Positions 43,966 to 58,900 are shown, counted from the first letter of the stretch. The stretch: 64,000 nt of DNA from Rhizaria sp. SCN 62-66 (GCA_001724265.1 MEDY01000122.1:1-64000), one strand, 5' to 3'. Notes: generated by a model not told the origin, from the sequence alone. Numbers and translations: made by a program.

Positions 43966-46900
43966 ATGTCATACTATCAGGCGCCCACCGCGGCCGCTGC
44001 GGCGGGACTTGCCACCGCCCGCCCGACGCACTTGCTCGGTATGATTGATGCTGCACCCTCTGCTGCGTCGGGAAGCTCGATTGACGCGCTTATCAACGCG
44101 TGTTTCGACGCTTTTGTTCGCTCCACCCGCAGCTACCTACACGAGTCGCTTCAAGGTACACAATCCCCTCCTTCCCAACCCCCTCCCCCCCAGCAAGATC
44201 TTAAGGAAATATATCAATGACGTGCGCTTAATTGTCGCTTCACCACGAACATTATTTTGTTTTTATTGAAACAAACCATTATCTTGCGTGTTGTAAACCT
44301 GCTCCAAATCTTACCTGGCCGCAACTCAGACCTCACCTTTCCGTCTCTATCTAACCTTGCGCCCTACACCGATATTAACACCCACACTAGACACATGGGA
44401 CCCCGCGAGCCTGCGCGTGTTCCTAGACCAGGAGTTTGCTCCTATCTGGACGATCCGCTCCTTGGTCATATTTTCCCGCACCAACCTCGACATCGTCGTC
44501 TCATTTCTGCGCCAGTGGCGCGAAGTCGTGCTCGCTGCCTACGACCACACGCGCCACATCACGCAGTCCTCGGTTGCGCCCACGTCCTCCGCCCTCGGCG
44601 CCAACAGCAGCGGCGCGAGCGAGAACAACGACGACGACCTCCCGGCCGGCGTCCCCAGTACTTCCGCCACCAAGGAGTCGATGTATAAGCTGATTGTCGA
44701 CGTCGTCTTCTGCCGCTCGCTATTGCTGATCGCGCTCCCGCTCGTCGACGACGCCTACGACAGCATTCTCGCGGTCAAGAAGGCCTCGGTGCCCGGCGCC
44801 GCCTCGTTGGGCGCCTCGTTGGCTTCCACTGCGGCTGTAAACGCGAGCAGTAACAGCAACAACGCCAATGCGAGCACGAGCTTCGGCTCAGCCGCGCTCG
44901 ACGCCAACGCCAAGCGGCTGGAGCCCCTGTACAACCGCCGTGCGAGCGCCGTGTTCACCCACAACGCGGCGTCGCTGAACCCGTACGCGGCAATGAATCC
45001 CGACATGTTCAAGTCGACGCTCGCGACCATCAGCTCGCTGCGCAACCTCTCCACCGAGGCGCAGGCCAACGACCTTTCCGTCACGCTGCGGCTCTGCCAG
45101 GTGCGTTCTGGCAAACACATGTCTTGTCAGCTGTCACTGTTTCCGAGTCTTTGCATGCATCAAAGCAGAGATGACTGTATCTGAAGGCGTAGATGATCAT
45201 TTCATGGTGTAGTCTCAAAACATAGATTTTTTTTTCGCTTACGAAATAAGTTTCCTGTTTCTCGCTTGATAATATTGTTTTGTTTTCTAACTTGCGATTT
45301 CTCCAGGAAGACGCGACGGCCATCGAGGCCATGTGCTGCGAGTTCGTCCGCCTGTCCCCCGTGCCACTGCCTTCCCTAACGCTCTGGCAGCGCTTTGTGC
45401 ACCGTTCGGCCAAGTCCAAGGCCGCGTACCAGCTGCAGCATCTGCACCACGTGTGCTATGCGGTGCTGTATTCGTTATGGCCCCACGCCGTGGGCTGTCT
45501 CTCGGCCGCCTCCGCGCTCATCAACAATGACTGCGAGGCCAAGCAACAGGACGCACTCGCCCGCGCCGCCGCCTCCAGCGCCTCGGCGAGTGGGTTATCG
45601 GGCAACGGGCCCAGCTACGCGTACCCGTTCCAGCCGCCGCCGGTGGTCTCGGCCGCGCCCAGCGCGCTGATGTACCTTCCGCCCGCGGCGCACGCACAGG
45701 AGTGGTTACGCACGCAGCAGGAGCTGCACGCACGCAAGATGGCCGAGGCGCAGGCCCAGCTGCTGGCGTCGCCCGACACTTACGCGCAGCTCATTCAGGC
45801 CAGCCCCATGCAGTCGGTCGAGCGCCCTCAGGTATGTTCTAGGAGATCTTTATAGAGAAACAAAGATTTATGGAGGCATTAAAAGAGTATATTTACGAAT
45901 ATCATTGTGTTTTACTTCTAGATGTCATTTAAGCTTACTACGCAAAGTCAGATATCTGACTTAAACATGACTCATAAATCCTAAACCACTGCTCACAGTC
46001 ACACCTCGTTGTTCTATCAATACCCGCCTCTAGGTGCAAGTGTCGTTCGGCTTCCTGCTGTTCGGCATGATCAGCCTGAAGAAGGACGTGAGCGTCGAGC
46101 ATGTGCGCCGCGCCGCCGGCATGCTGACATGGTTCTGCATTGATCTCATCTCGAAGTACAACTTAGTCACCGCCTCTGCGGCCGCCGAGTCCCTGCTGAC
46201 ATTGTTCAAGCACTCTAAGGGCGACAAGGGCCGGTCCGTCGTTAAGCGCATCCTCTGCGTGGCCATCTACAACATGCTCTGGCCCGTCGCCGAGGCTAAG
46301 TGGTCGACGGCGCAGGACTATTCGCGATGGTTCGCGCTGCTCATTGACCTCCACTCGACCGTGCTCGCCTGGGCGGTCAAGAAGAAGAACGATTGGCTCG
46401 TCGCCCTGCCCACTCTCACCGCGCTTATCTGCGCATCGCCGCGCGAGAACTTTACGATGAACTTCAGCGCGATCCGCCACACGCTCGTGCAGGCGTACGG
46501 GCACCCGGGGTCATGTGTCACCGCGCTCCGCTGCGCGCAGCGCGTCGTGTTCGTCTACCTGTCAAAGGTCTGCGACCGCATGGAGACGACGGTGAATGCA
46601 CTCTCTCTGATTTTGACGGATATCCTCACGGCCGCGCAGACGCAGACGTTCTCGTTGCAAATGATGGCCAACACTGCGACTGGCAGTGGCGGCAGCGGCG
46701 CTGGCTCGGCCGCAGGTGCGGGCAGCAACAACGCCGACGCACTGCTGCTCGAAAGCGAAGGCAAGAGCACGGCTTTTGGTGCCGGCGTTGACGCCTCGCA
46801 CTCGTTGGCCTCGCTCAACACTACCGGGGCCGCCGGCGCCGGCAGCGGCAGCGGTGATGACGTCAACGGCGGCGCCTTCGGGGCAGGCGGCGTGATGAGG

Positions 46901-49900
46901 GGAGGCGGCACGGCCTCGGCCGCCAAGGTCCGCTCTACCGCCAGGGGTACGTCTTTATATAATAATAACGATTTGGCGTTATATATCTTACTTTGGATCA
47001 ATGAGGCTGCTCTATTTCTGTTATATTTTGTGTAAAATTTTACCCTGAAGTGTGACTCACGTGTTTCGTCTCGCTTCGCTTCGTTTTCTCTTGCTTCTGT
47101 TTGCCACTGTGTGTGTAGCTCTGCTGCCACAGCACTCACACTGGGTTTTGGGCGACTTGGAGTCCGAAAACGCGTTTCTATCCGTTATCCTCACCGTGGC
47201 GTGCTGGTCTCCAGTGTACGCGATCGAGAACATCATCCTGCCGCTGATCTCATCGCCGACAAACACGGACAAGAACAGTGCCGTTGCCCACAGCGACCGC
47301 GCCGCCGCCATCATCCTCAACACACAGGCCGCCGCGGCCATGACCGTGGGCCTCGGCTTCGCTTCCTCTTCAGGCGGCAACAGCGGGGATAAGCCTCTGT
47401 TGCTGCTCGAGCCTGTTAAGAGCACGCGCCCCGGAGCCGGCAACGTGCAGCCTGGTTGCTACGATGCCAACGTCGTCGTGGGCTTGCGGGCGCTCAATAT
47501 CATCATGTCCGGCAAGCTGGCTCTGTCGCCCATCCAGTACGCGCCCGGTACGTTAAGTGAATCATTAGCAGATGTATACGCTTTCAAACTGACTAGAATT
47601 TCTATTATTGACACGATTTATCCTGTAAGATACCAGGAGCGATTGTTTTCATTCTTCAATGACGATACTTTTCACTAATCACGAAACTCCTTCTTTGTTT
47701 CGCCTCGATCTTAGGCCTGAAGCTCGCTCCCGGCCCCACCATCGACATCCTGCTGCATCTGCTAGGCGCCTACACCGACGCCGCGGCCGGCAGCGACCCT
47801 TCCGCGCTGCTCATCAGTTCGGCGGCCTCGCTCAAGGCCCTGGTGTCGGAGCAAAACGGCGCTAGCGGCGGCGACGGGAAGAGCGGCAAGAAAGACGTGA
47901 CCAACGCGGCGAGCGAGCTTCCCGAGTACCTGGGCAAGAACAACACCTTTGCGTGGCCGTCGACGGCCTCGGTGCTGTGCCAGCTGCTGCCGCTGCTGCA
48001 GCACGTCACGGCCTCGCACCTCATGTCGCTCGCAACCCGGGCCTCGGGGCGCGCGTTGGCCTTTGCGCTGTCCCAGCTCATGACGCAGTCGTTCGTGACC
48101 GTGGGTACGCTGCTGTACCCGTCTTACTCGCCCGCCGCGACGCCCGAGCTGCTGGCACGCAACAAGGCCAGCATCACGGCGCTGCGGCTCATCATCCGCG
48201 CCGTCGCGTACGTGTGGCCCAACGAAATCAACGCCACCGACTTGCTGTCGATGGTCTGCGCCGCCGTCATCCACCTCGACCGCGGCGTGCGCGCCGCCGC
48301 CGCCTCGTTGCTGGGCCTGTTCACGCGCGACTCGAGCCGGCCCCATGTGCGCGCCGCCGCGGTCAACGAGCTCTCCCTCTTCCTTTCCTCGCTCCCCGCG
48401 GTCAGCGGCAACCTGGACCTGCCCCAGGCTCTGCTGGCGTGCCCCGAGGCCGTAGCGGTCGCCACACGCACCGCAGAGAGGCTGCGCGCCGCGGTGCCGC
48501 CCCCGCCAGCGCTCCATAGTACGGCGGCGGGGGCCGCGTCCGCCGCGGGTTTCGGCAGTTATAACAGCGGCAACGGCGGTGCGCAGAGCGCCAGTGTCGG
48601 CGAGTCCGGCACCGGCGTTGTCGGCGGCGTGAGCAGTATTGGCGGCCTCGCGGCAGCGGCGGCGGCGGCCGAGCTCGCGCAGAGCTCGCTGGCCCCCAAC
48701 GCGACCCACGAGGCCACGTCGCTGCACTTCCGCAGCGGCGGCGGCGGCGGGAGTAATTCTTCCGGCGGTAATTCTTGTAGCAGCGCCTCGACCGCGGCGG
48801 TGCGGCACTTGCGCGTCGTCTCGCTGGAGCCAACCGGCCTGGACACGAGTCTCATCGCCACGCCTATCAAGGGCCTTTCCGAGAGCAATGGCAGCGCGAG
48901 CAACGGCGTTTCCGCCGCGAACAACTCATCTTATGTTGAAGGACTCGGCGGCTTTACGGTGCCCGACGCCGAGGACACGGTCTTCGCGATGAAGCTCAAT
49001 TCGACCATTTCTGGCGCCGATCGCGCCGTGGCGCGGCTGCAGATTGACGTCATCCGCGGCACTGACCCCAGCGAGGCCGGCAGCGAGGTCACTTTCGCCG
49101 TCCTGGCGCAACTGCAGCGTCTGCTGACCATCTGGGCCGAGGACGCCTGCCAGACGGTCTGCGAGGCCGCCGAGGTCGCGGCCGACCTGCGGGCGCAGCG
49201 TACTGACGCCATGGAGCAGTCCCACTGGCGCAACACCCTCAACAGCGCCAGCAACAGCAGCAACTCAAAGGGCACTCTCCGCAAGCAGACTAAGGCGTAC
49301 GCTGGCCCCGGATCCTTTTTCGGAACCGGCCCCCGGTTGTCCGCCGACGGCGACGCCGCTGCCGAGACGCCCCAGGAGCGCGCCGCGCGCGCCGCCGCCG
49401 CGGACCGTGTGTGTCTCGGCGAGATCGCGCGCGCCGGGCGTGCCGTGCAGACGCAGCTCAAGGGCCTGGCGGGGCTCGACTGGCCGGGCATCGAGGCGTC
49501 GGTCGCGGTGTCACTGACGAGTGCCAGTGGCGGCGTGCGCGTGCTGTCCCTCGAAACGCTCTCGCTGCTGCACGCGCTGGCGTCGATGCACGTGCGGCTG
49601 ATCGATGCGCTCGCGCAGCTCGAGAACAAGCGCGAACAGGTGCTGGCTAAGTGGGGCGGTGTTGATCCCTCGACGCTCACTGTCGCCAGCGCGCTCGCGG
49701 CCAGTCAAAGCAACGACAGTCAGGGCAACTCCCACTCGGGCGCTCATGAGGCCAATGCTAGCATGTCTGGCAACAGCGGCTTTACTTCTGCTGCTGCTGC
49801 AGCTAATGGTAAGCGCGCATTCGGCTCCTCCCGCGCGATGGCGGCGTCGCTGCGACGGCAGAGCGCAATGCACTGCAACCCGCTGACTTCGGCCAGCGCA

Positions 49901-52900
49901 CAGCAGCACACAGGAGTCGAGGCCGACTCCCTGTGGTCGCTTAATCTGGGCAACGGCAGCGGCAACACCACCAACAACAGCAGCAATGACAACAGCGCTG
50001 CTAACGCTTCCTCCGCCAGTGCCGGTTTGACTAGTCCGACGGCTGCCAGACGCCGCCCTCCCCCCGCCCTCCCTGGCGTTAGCGCTAACAGCAACAACAG
50101 CAGCAACAGTTCCAGTCTCCAGGGCCTCGCAGCCGTTGCGACCGCGACTGCCTCCGCGTCCCTCGCTTCCTCGTCGTCCGACCAGAGCTGTAGCAGCGCG
50201 ATGGGCCCCACAGTGAACGTCGATGAAGCGATGGCGTGCAACAACATCTCCGGTTTGGCGCACTACTCGAGCGCGTTCCTGCCCCCCGGCCGCCACATGA
50301 TCGCGACTCTGTGCGCGTCGCATGGCGGGCTCCGCAAGCACTTGCTGTCTCTCACCCAGGCCACGCCCCTGCCTTCTGCTTCGCAACCTAATTCTCACTC
50401 TCAGTCTGGCTCTAGCTCTGGCTCTAGCGCCGCTAACCCGAGTGATATTTGGTGGCGCAACAACACCGCCGTCGCGAGTAACATCGCTGGCAAGAGCGCA
50501 TCTCCCACGCAAAGCGCCTCATTCGATGACGAGGACGCGGAGGGCGACTGTGGGATCTCGGCCCTCTCGGCGTTGTCCCCGCTCGACCCCCAGGGCTGGG
50601 ACTTCCTGCTCTCGCTGGCCAGCGCCACCTCGCTCGAGGGCCAGAACCAGTGGACGCTCGCGGTAGGCTACCTCTTCCGCTCGGCGCTGACGGCCGTTCT
50701 GTCGCAGCAGGTCAAGCTTCAGGTCAGCAACTTCGAGGTGGAGAAACACGTCTCACTGCTCGCTCCCTCCGCCTCTGCCGCCCACGATCGCTTCGCCGAC
50801 GGCGCGGCGCCCAAGCTCGGCGTGTCGTCCTATTTCGTCAAGTGCTCGATGGGTCTGTTCACCTTCCTGGCGCCCCCGCCCACCGCAACCCTGCTCCGCG
50901 CTGTTACATATGCAAAGACGCGTCTCTCGCCGCTGCTGCGCCCCGCCGGGTCCGCGTTCGCTGCGGCCAACGTGACCGCGCTCACGACCCACCGCGTCGC
51001 CGTCGCGCCCACGCTGCTGCCGTCGAGCATCGCCGCCGCCAGCAACGGGAGCAGCGCGGCGGGGCTAGTGCAGGCGCTGGACAGCAACGCGCCGCCGTCG
51101 CTGCTGCCGCTGACGGCGACGCAGGTGCAGCAACAGCAGTCGGATATCTACGGCAGCACCAGCGTCTCTCTGCTCATGCCCACCGCTGATAGCAACAGCC
51201 ACAGCAACAGCAGCAACTCTGTGAATGCTAATGCGAATGCAAACTCTGGCACGGGGGTGACCGTGAGCAGCACTGCCTCTGTGGCCGCCGTGTCCGGCGC
51301 CGCTCAGGGCCAGTCTCAATCCGCCGGTCAAAGCGCCACCCACAACGGCGCCGGCGGCAGCGGCAGCAGTGGCGCCAGCGGGTCTCAGGCGCAGCAGAGC
51401 GGGAGTGGCAACGGCGGACACACGTTCGGCGTGGTCCACGACCAGTCTGACGTGACGCTGACTGCGATGCGCAACACTGCGGTACTCATGGCCATCACGT
51501 GTATCGTCCCTAGCAAGGCGCTGCAGCTGCCGCTGGACTACATCGTCACTGCGCCCGCCTTCTACAACGCGCTCAACGCCACCAACAGCGACTACCGCGC
51601 GAATGCGGACGCGAGTGCGAGCGCGAGCGCTACTGTGGACTCGCTGCTGTCACCGCACCTGTTCAGAGACGGCCACTCGATCTACCAGGACCTGACCCTG
51701 CTGCTGCTGTCGACCTCGCTGCACGTGCGCCGCATCGCCGCCACTGCGCTGGGCGCGGCGCACCCGCTCGCAGTGCCGATTGTGCTTCACGGCATGCTCG
51801 AGCTCGAGAAGGCAGTGTACACTTCGACGGAGCCCTTTGAGCTGCTTCCTCCTTTCGCTCAAAACATCTTCACCGGCATCAACAACGGCATGGCCGCAGG
51901 CGGCGCTGCTGCTACTGAATCGAGCAGCAGTAAGTCTAGCGGGAAGGATAAGGCGATTGTCGACAAGGACCGCAAGGTTCGCCTTGCAGCCATGCAGCTG
52001 ACCCCACTTGCGCTCACCCACAGCGGGAACGGCTCCGGCAGTAGCAACAACAACGTCGACATGCTGTGCTCTAGTGCTTCCGGGGACAGTGTTGCTCTTG
52101 TCAATCCCTCGTCCGGTAGCGGCGGCACTGCTGGCAGTAACCGTTTCCCTCCCTGCGACCCGACTGGCGGCCTCGCCATCCCGCTCATCAAGGGCGTCCT
52201 CTCGCTCTCAGGGCTCGGCCCCAACCCCAGCGGCAGCAAGTCCGCCTCCGCGGTACGCAAGCTTACTGATGACCTCCGCATCGGGCTCGCGCACGTCTAC
52301 CGCCTGCTCTCGGAGCACTTAGACGCGCAGTACTTAGACCGGCACTTGCACGTCAAGGCCCGGTTCTTCATCGCGATCAATGAACACTTTTCCTTCTTTT
52401 CGCAGCTCGGCAGCGACTTGCGCTGGGATTTACTCGCGCTGCGCACTGATTTCTGCATTATCCTCCGCCGTGTCGCCTTCGAAAGCCTGTCTGCCACTCT
52501 CTTGCGCTCCCGCCTGCTCCCCGCTCTCACCCACAGCTCTGCCAGCTGTTCCGACTCGAGCAGCTCGAGTGGCTCCAACAGCTCTAGCTCCAAGAAGGGC
52601 GTTAGCTGCGCTGTGCCGTTCGCCTTTGCGTTCACCACGGAGTTGCGCTCGGCGCTGTTTGAGTTCATGCTTTCCTGGTGCGGCCTGGGTCCCGCTACGG
52701 CCACAGCGAGCTACCACACGCGCATCGCGCAGCACAAGCAGGAGCTCCTTGCGCGCGTCAAGAGCAAGGACACGGCGCTGCGCGCGACGCTCGAGGCAGC
52801 CTTCACGGAGCAGGTCGCGGGGCTGCAGCACGAGACACTGCACGCCATGGCCTCTCTGTTGGGAGGACCCAACTTCGACGGCACGGTGCTGGCGCTGCTG

Positions 52901-55900
52901 CAGGAGGCGGCAACTGGCGGGCCTGCGACTGCCGCAGCCGCGGCCGAGGAGGCCAAGGCCGCCGCCGCCGCTGCCGCCGCCGCCGCCCGTGGCGGCAAGA
53001 GCAGCAGCAGCTGGTGGGGCCGCAAGGGCAAGCGCGAGGTGACGGACGCGCTCACAGCCCGCAGCGCAGTCTTCTCCTGGGTCAACGCGCTGCTGTTGTC
53101 ACCGGCGCCGGCCGTGCGCGACGTGGGCTTCCTGGCGCTGCACGTGTTCATCTCGAGCAACAAGGCGCTGCTGCCCGCTTTCATCAACCAGTGCTACGCG
53201 AAGCAAGCTGCGCTCGGCCGCCGCTACTTCCTCGTCGTTGCGCGCGTCATCCTGCTCTGTTACAGCGGCCACGACTTCGTTGATAACGCACTCGGCCGCA
53301 AGTCCCTCGCCAGCAGCCCCACGGGTGACCCCATGGGTACCGGGAGTTACAGCAGCTTTCGCGAGCGCGGGTGGCATATCCCGCTCGACCTCGTGACTCA
53401 CCTGGCCATTAACAAGCTCGGCGACGCCAGCTACAGCGTGCGTTCGATGGCCCTGCGTCTGCTGCCGCTGCTCGAGCAGCACTTGTCCGAGCACGCCACT
53501 GCGCTCGGCCTGTCTAACGTCGCTGCATCGAGTGACCGTGAGCAGCAGCAGCAGGGTGACCGTGAGCAGAGTGACTGTGAACAAGAGGAGGAGCAGCAGC
53601 AGTACGGTGGTCTGTTTGGATGGGACGCTGATATGAACTACATTTCGAGTCACTACACCAACACCAACAACAGCAACAGCCGCAGCAGCTTCTACGTCAA
53701 CAGCCACGGCAACTTTGCTGCCGACAACGAGGAGTGTAAGGGCGGCGACGAGGACGACTGTGAGGCTAAGAGTGCTGCCGAGGCTGCTGACACCGTTTGC
53801 TTGCAAGACGACGCTTACGGCGACGCTGCCCGCTTACGCGCAGACGAACACTACTTAGAGCAGCAGGAGAGGTACTCAGAGCAGCAGCAGCAGCGTAAGA
53901 GTAAGAGCAAGAACAAGAAGAAGGCTGCCCGGTCTAAGTACCCCGCGCCCTCAGCGGCGCGTGTAAGGGGCGCCCCCGAGGACGTTCCCTTAGACTGCTT
54001 CGACCACGAGCCCTCGGCCATCCTCACCTCGCACCTGCCCGACACGTACCTCAAGGTGCAGGTCTCCTGGTCGCGCCGGCTGGCCGGCAAGTTCTCCCAC
54101 CTTGCGCTGCCGCTGCTGCAGGAGGTCGCGGTGCGGATCCACTTTGTGGCCACGGCGGCCGAGCAGCAGCAGCTGCTTGAGTACACGCGGCCCTGGCTCC
54201 AGCACATCGTGCTCACGAGCGCCGAACACTGCTTCCCGCCCAAGCCGTCCGCACTCTACGCAAACCCCCTCAGCACCAATGGCGCTGCTGTTGACGCTTC
54301 GAGCAACAACAGTCAGAACGTGCAATTCAATAACTTCGTTGAGAGTGCTGCTGATGGTGCATTTGCGGGCCCTGTTTTCTCGGTCCCGTCGCAGTCGACC
54401 TCGACGTGCGTGATCCTCAACGACGCCGACAGCGACGCCCTCATCACCTGCCTGCTGGGTCTCATGTGCACGCTCGGTGGCCATTGCGCGCAGCAGCTCG
54501 ACGGGCTCTGGACTGCACTCGTCTGCTCCACCTTCGCCGAGGATACCACGCCCAGCGCGTACGTCAAGTTCGTTTATAACCCCCTCTCTGTCTCTGCCTC
54601 TAACCCTCAGAGCAACACTGCTCGCATGAGTGATAGTGATGGCTCTGGTGCTAGCGCCAGCAACGGCGGGATGGAGGCCATTTTCGCAGAGGAGGAGCCT
54701 AGCAGCAACACAAACACTAACAGGTACGCATTATTTTTCAGTCAAACGTCACTTTAAAATCACAATTATTCGCATTTCCGTTGAATATCTTCTCACAGTA
54801 GATTATGCTTTCCTTGTTTTTGTTATATCTCTTCTCCTTATAGGCGCGATGTGTTCAAGATGCAGAACACCGCGGTTGTTCTGACGCACCTGCTGCTCAC
54901 CGTGAGCGGCCGCGTCCATGGCCGCTTCGACAACACGTTGCTCCAGGCCTGCAAGTCGGTCACTCTGTACCTCTCGCGCGCGTGCCCGCTCTACGTGCTC
55001 AACGCGCTGGCCCTGCAGGTAACGCCCAACAGCCTGTTCGAGGCCGGCATTCCCCCGCCTCCGCATAGTAGCAGCGGCGACGCGGCGACCGCGACGTTCT
55101 CATCGGTCGCCCATCTCTACGCAAGCAACGGCAACGCTGCCGCTGAGAGCGACTCGAGTGAGACCGCTATTGTTACCGCTGCTTCTGCGTCTGCGCCTGC
55201 TACGAGTTCCAGCAGTTACTCCACCACTGCTGGCCTCTCTAGCTTCAGCCCCCGCAACTCCGCTAACTCCAGCGCCCCCGGCTCTCACATCGCCGCCGCC
55301 GTCGCCGCCCTGAGCAGCGGCGGCGCCGGCGTGGCCGCGGCCGCGGGCTCCGCCGCGCCCCGCGTGGACTGCGCAGCCGACCTCATGACCGTGGGCGCCA
55401 GCGCCTTCACCACGACGGCGCGCTCGACGGACGTCGCCGCCATCGCCGCCACGGTGCCGTACACGGCGCCTGTCGCGGCCGCCGCGGCAGACGGGCCACA
55501 GGGGCCCGGTTTGCTGTTCTCGCCGACAGCGGCCGCCGCCACTGCCAATACCAGTGCGCACACGCGCAACGCCGTCAACAGTCACTTGAAGTTCACCTTT
55601 GCCCCGACGACGACTGCTGGTGCTGCTGCTGCTGCTCCCGGCGACTTTGCAGGCAGCAGCGTTGCCGCAACCTACGACGTCCTGGTCAACTCCCCGAACC
55701 CCTCCGCCGGACTCGAGGCCTTCACCGTGACGTCCTCGACGGCCTACGGCAACTACTTCCCCGGCGAGGCAGTGTACATGTCCCCCTCGACGCTCGCACT
55801 GTCGCTGCTCATCGACTCCGTGTACGAGCTCTCGCTCCCCGCCGCCGCCGCTGGGCTGTCCGCAGACACGGCCGCGCTTGAGGCAGGCGCGAGCTATCTT

Positions 55901-58900
55901 CTGAACAACAACAACAGCAACGGGAGTAACAGCGTGACGGCGGCGTTCTCCGCGCTATTCCGCCGGGCAGTCTGCGGCCGCAACACGAGCGGCGTGAACA
56001 CCACCGCCAGCAACGGCTGCGGCTACTACAACAACATCAGCAACAACACGAAGGGCGGCGCAAGCGAGAGTGAGAATAGCGGGTGTGTATTGGGCGACAG
56101 CTGGTCTCGCCAGCCCGTCTACAGTGCCGCTGCGCTCTTCGAGCTGCCAACGCTGACCGAGTGCTTGGTGCAGATCTTACACATCGGCGTCCAGGGCTTG
56201 GCGGCGCACAACAAGCTCATCGTGCGGCACCACTGCGCAATGCTGCTTGTGAATCTCACGCACGCCGTCACCTCGCTGCCCCCCATCAAGAGCGCTCACG
56301 GACAGTTTGTCGGCTCTGCTGCTCACGGCCACCCCGCCACTGCCGCCGCTGGTGCGACTATTGGTGGGGGCTACACTGGCGAGCGCGGGGCGTTCGTGCG
56401 CGTGCAGCAGCTCAAGGCACAGGCCTCGGCCCGCAAGCAAGGCGTCACCATGCTGCTCTGCGGGTACCTCGACTCTCTGCTCAAGACCACGGTGGACGAT
56501 GTGAGCGCGACGATCGCCTTCACGCCGCGCTGCTGGGACATCGCGCTGCTCTACGACGCTAGCACCAGCGCGCAGACCGCCACCGCCGCGGCCGCCGCGC
56601 TCAAGGCCGGTGCGCGCAATCTAAGTACCCCGGCCACCGGTCTAAGTGCTGGCGCCCCGGTGCCCGACGCCGCAAGTGTGTCTGCGCAGTCCCCCGCCAT
56701 CACCGTTGACGACGCGTCCTTGACCTCGCGCGTGACACGCTTGCTGCTCTCGGTCCTCGCCGACGCCGGTCTCTCACAGGCGCAGCTGGCCTTCTGCTGG
56801 GGCCATCTCGCGCTGCGCTGGGCGCTGGCGTCGCGCCACCCGCAGGCCAAGCTGCGCGCGCTCGACGTGTACCGCAACGCACAGCCGCAGTTCCAGCCCT
56901 CGGCGCTGCCGCTGCTGGCCCAGCTGCTGGCGCAGACGGCCGCCGGCACGCCCACCGGGCTGCTCGACGACAGCGTAGAGGGCTGCCTCCGCCGCGCCTG
57001 CGCCCCGCTCCTGGGTAACGTTAACTCTAATGATGCGAACTGTGGCGCTGCGAGCAGCAGCAACGCCGTCACAGTCACGGAAGCGTTTGTGGTTACTCGC
57101 GCGCTCGAAGACGCCCTGCAATACGACCGTCGCCGGCTCTTGATCGCTGCTACCAGTGTGCCTCAGCTCACCCCTGCCGCAAACGCGTCATCTGCGAGTA
57201 CATCCACGGGTTCTGACAGCTATAGTAGCAACAACGGCGGTGTCACATCCCCGCGTGTTGCTCTGGCCAACCGCATGTCCTCTCTGTCGCTCTCCGACGT
57301 CAGCAGCAGCGTCCGCGCCCTGTTGGCCGCCGCTGGCCGTCTCCCGGCCGGCCGCGCCGAGGTGGCAGCGCTGGGCGCCGGCTTGGGCGCGGCGGCGGGG
57401 GCCGTGGACTGGGTCCTGGTGTCCAACACCGTGGGCGCAATGCAGCACCTGCTGGCGACTGCGCCGGCGGCAGTCATGAGCATCACCAACCACACGCTCG
57501 TCGCCGATAGTGACAAGGCGGGGGAGAGCGAGGCGCCGATAACGCTCATGGGCTGGTGCTCCCTCGCTTCCACTCTGCAGTCGCGCACGAGTGTTGCGGG
57601 AGCCACCGCCGCTGTGAGTGCCAAAGCTGTCGCTGCGCACAGGACCCGCGCCCTCGGCAAGCTCATTACCGTCGCCGCGGCCTTCCGCGCTGTGCTGTGG
57701 TCCGCCGTCGGCCTCATGCGGCTTGACTTGCACACCGACCCCGCCGATAATAGTCGCGGCATGCTGCAGTCGCCCGTCTTCCCGCCCGCCTTCACCGCCG
57801 GCGCGAGGCTGCTGTCCGCGTTCGTCGACTCGCCGCTCACCACGCTGCACCCCGTCACGGCCAGCAGCGCGCACAGCGCATACGTCACCTCTCTGAACAG
57901 CAACAGTAACAGCAGCAGTACTGGCGCATTGATGGCGCTCACGAACAACCGCCGGTGGGCGGTCGCGACGGCCTTCACCCAATTCCTGCAGTGGCACGCC
58001 GTGGCGCCGCCCGCGGAGCTGCTGGCGGTTCTCAGCGACAACAACGGTGCCGCGCCGCTGCTGGCCGCCGGCGGCGTCCGGACGGCCACCGCGGTCGCCC
58101 GGTCCCGCCTGTCGCTCGCGGGCGCCGCAGCCAGCATGCAACAGTTCCAGTACCAGAACAACAACAGCAGCGGCAACGGAAGCGGCGGCTCCTCGAGTAA
58201 CGGTGTTGCGCCGATGGCGTTCGCGTTCACCGGGCTGCACGCGCTGCTGATGCGCGGTGTGAGCACACTTAATACGCACGTCCGCGCCGTCGCCGCGCAC
58301 AGTTTGCTGTCGCTGTGGTCCGCGCCCCCGACCCTGCTCACGGTCACCGACGTGGCCTACTTCGACAAGACGCCCTTCCACACCGCGGGCACCGCCGCGG
58401 CCGCCGTTACTGCGCTCGCGCAGAGCAACGGAAGCCAGGCCGCGCTGGGGGCGGCTTACCTTAACGTCGAGACGCTGCTGCCGCAGACCGCGGTGGTGAC
58501 GGCGACTGTGGAGCAGTTCAACATCGCTGCCCCGCTTCTGCTGCGCCAGACGCCCGCCTTCTTGGCGCTCGTCACTGCGATTCCTCTGCTGATGCACGCG
58601 TTGTCCGAGCCCCGATCCTCGCTGCACGTGTTCAGCGACTTGTACGTGCCGGCCACCTCCGCCACCCATAACCCCACCGCTGCGACCGCTAATAACAGCG
58701 GCGGCAACGCCGTGTACGTGAGTGGGCCCCAGAGGTCCAAGGCCGTCGCCGCCAAGGCTGCCGCCCACCAGTCCTCTCTCGCGAACAGCAACGGCAAGAA
58801 CACCTCCGCCGTTGGTGTTTCGACCGAGAGTGGTTTCTTTGGCGTGGCCACACACAGCATCCATGACCCCTTTGCGACGGCCACGCTCGTGTCGCTCGCG

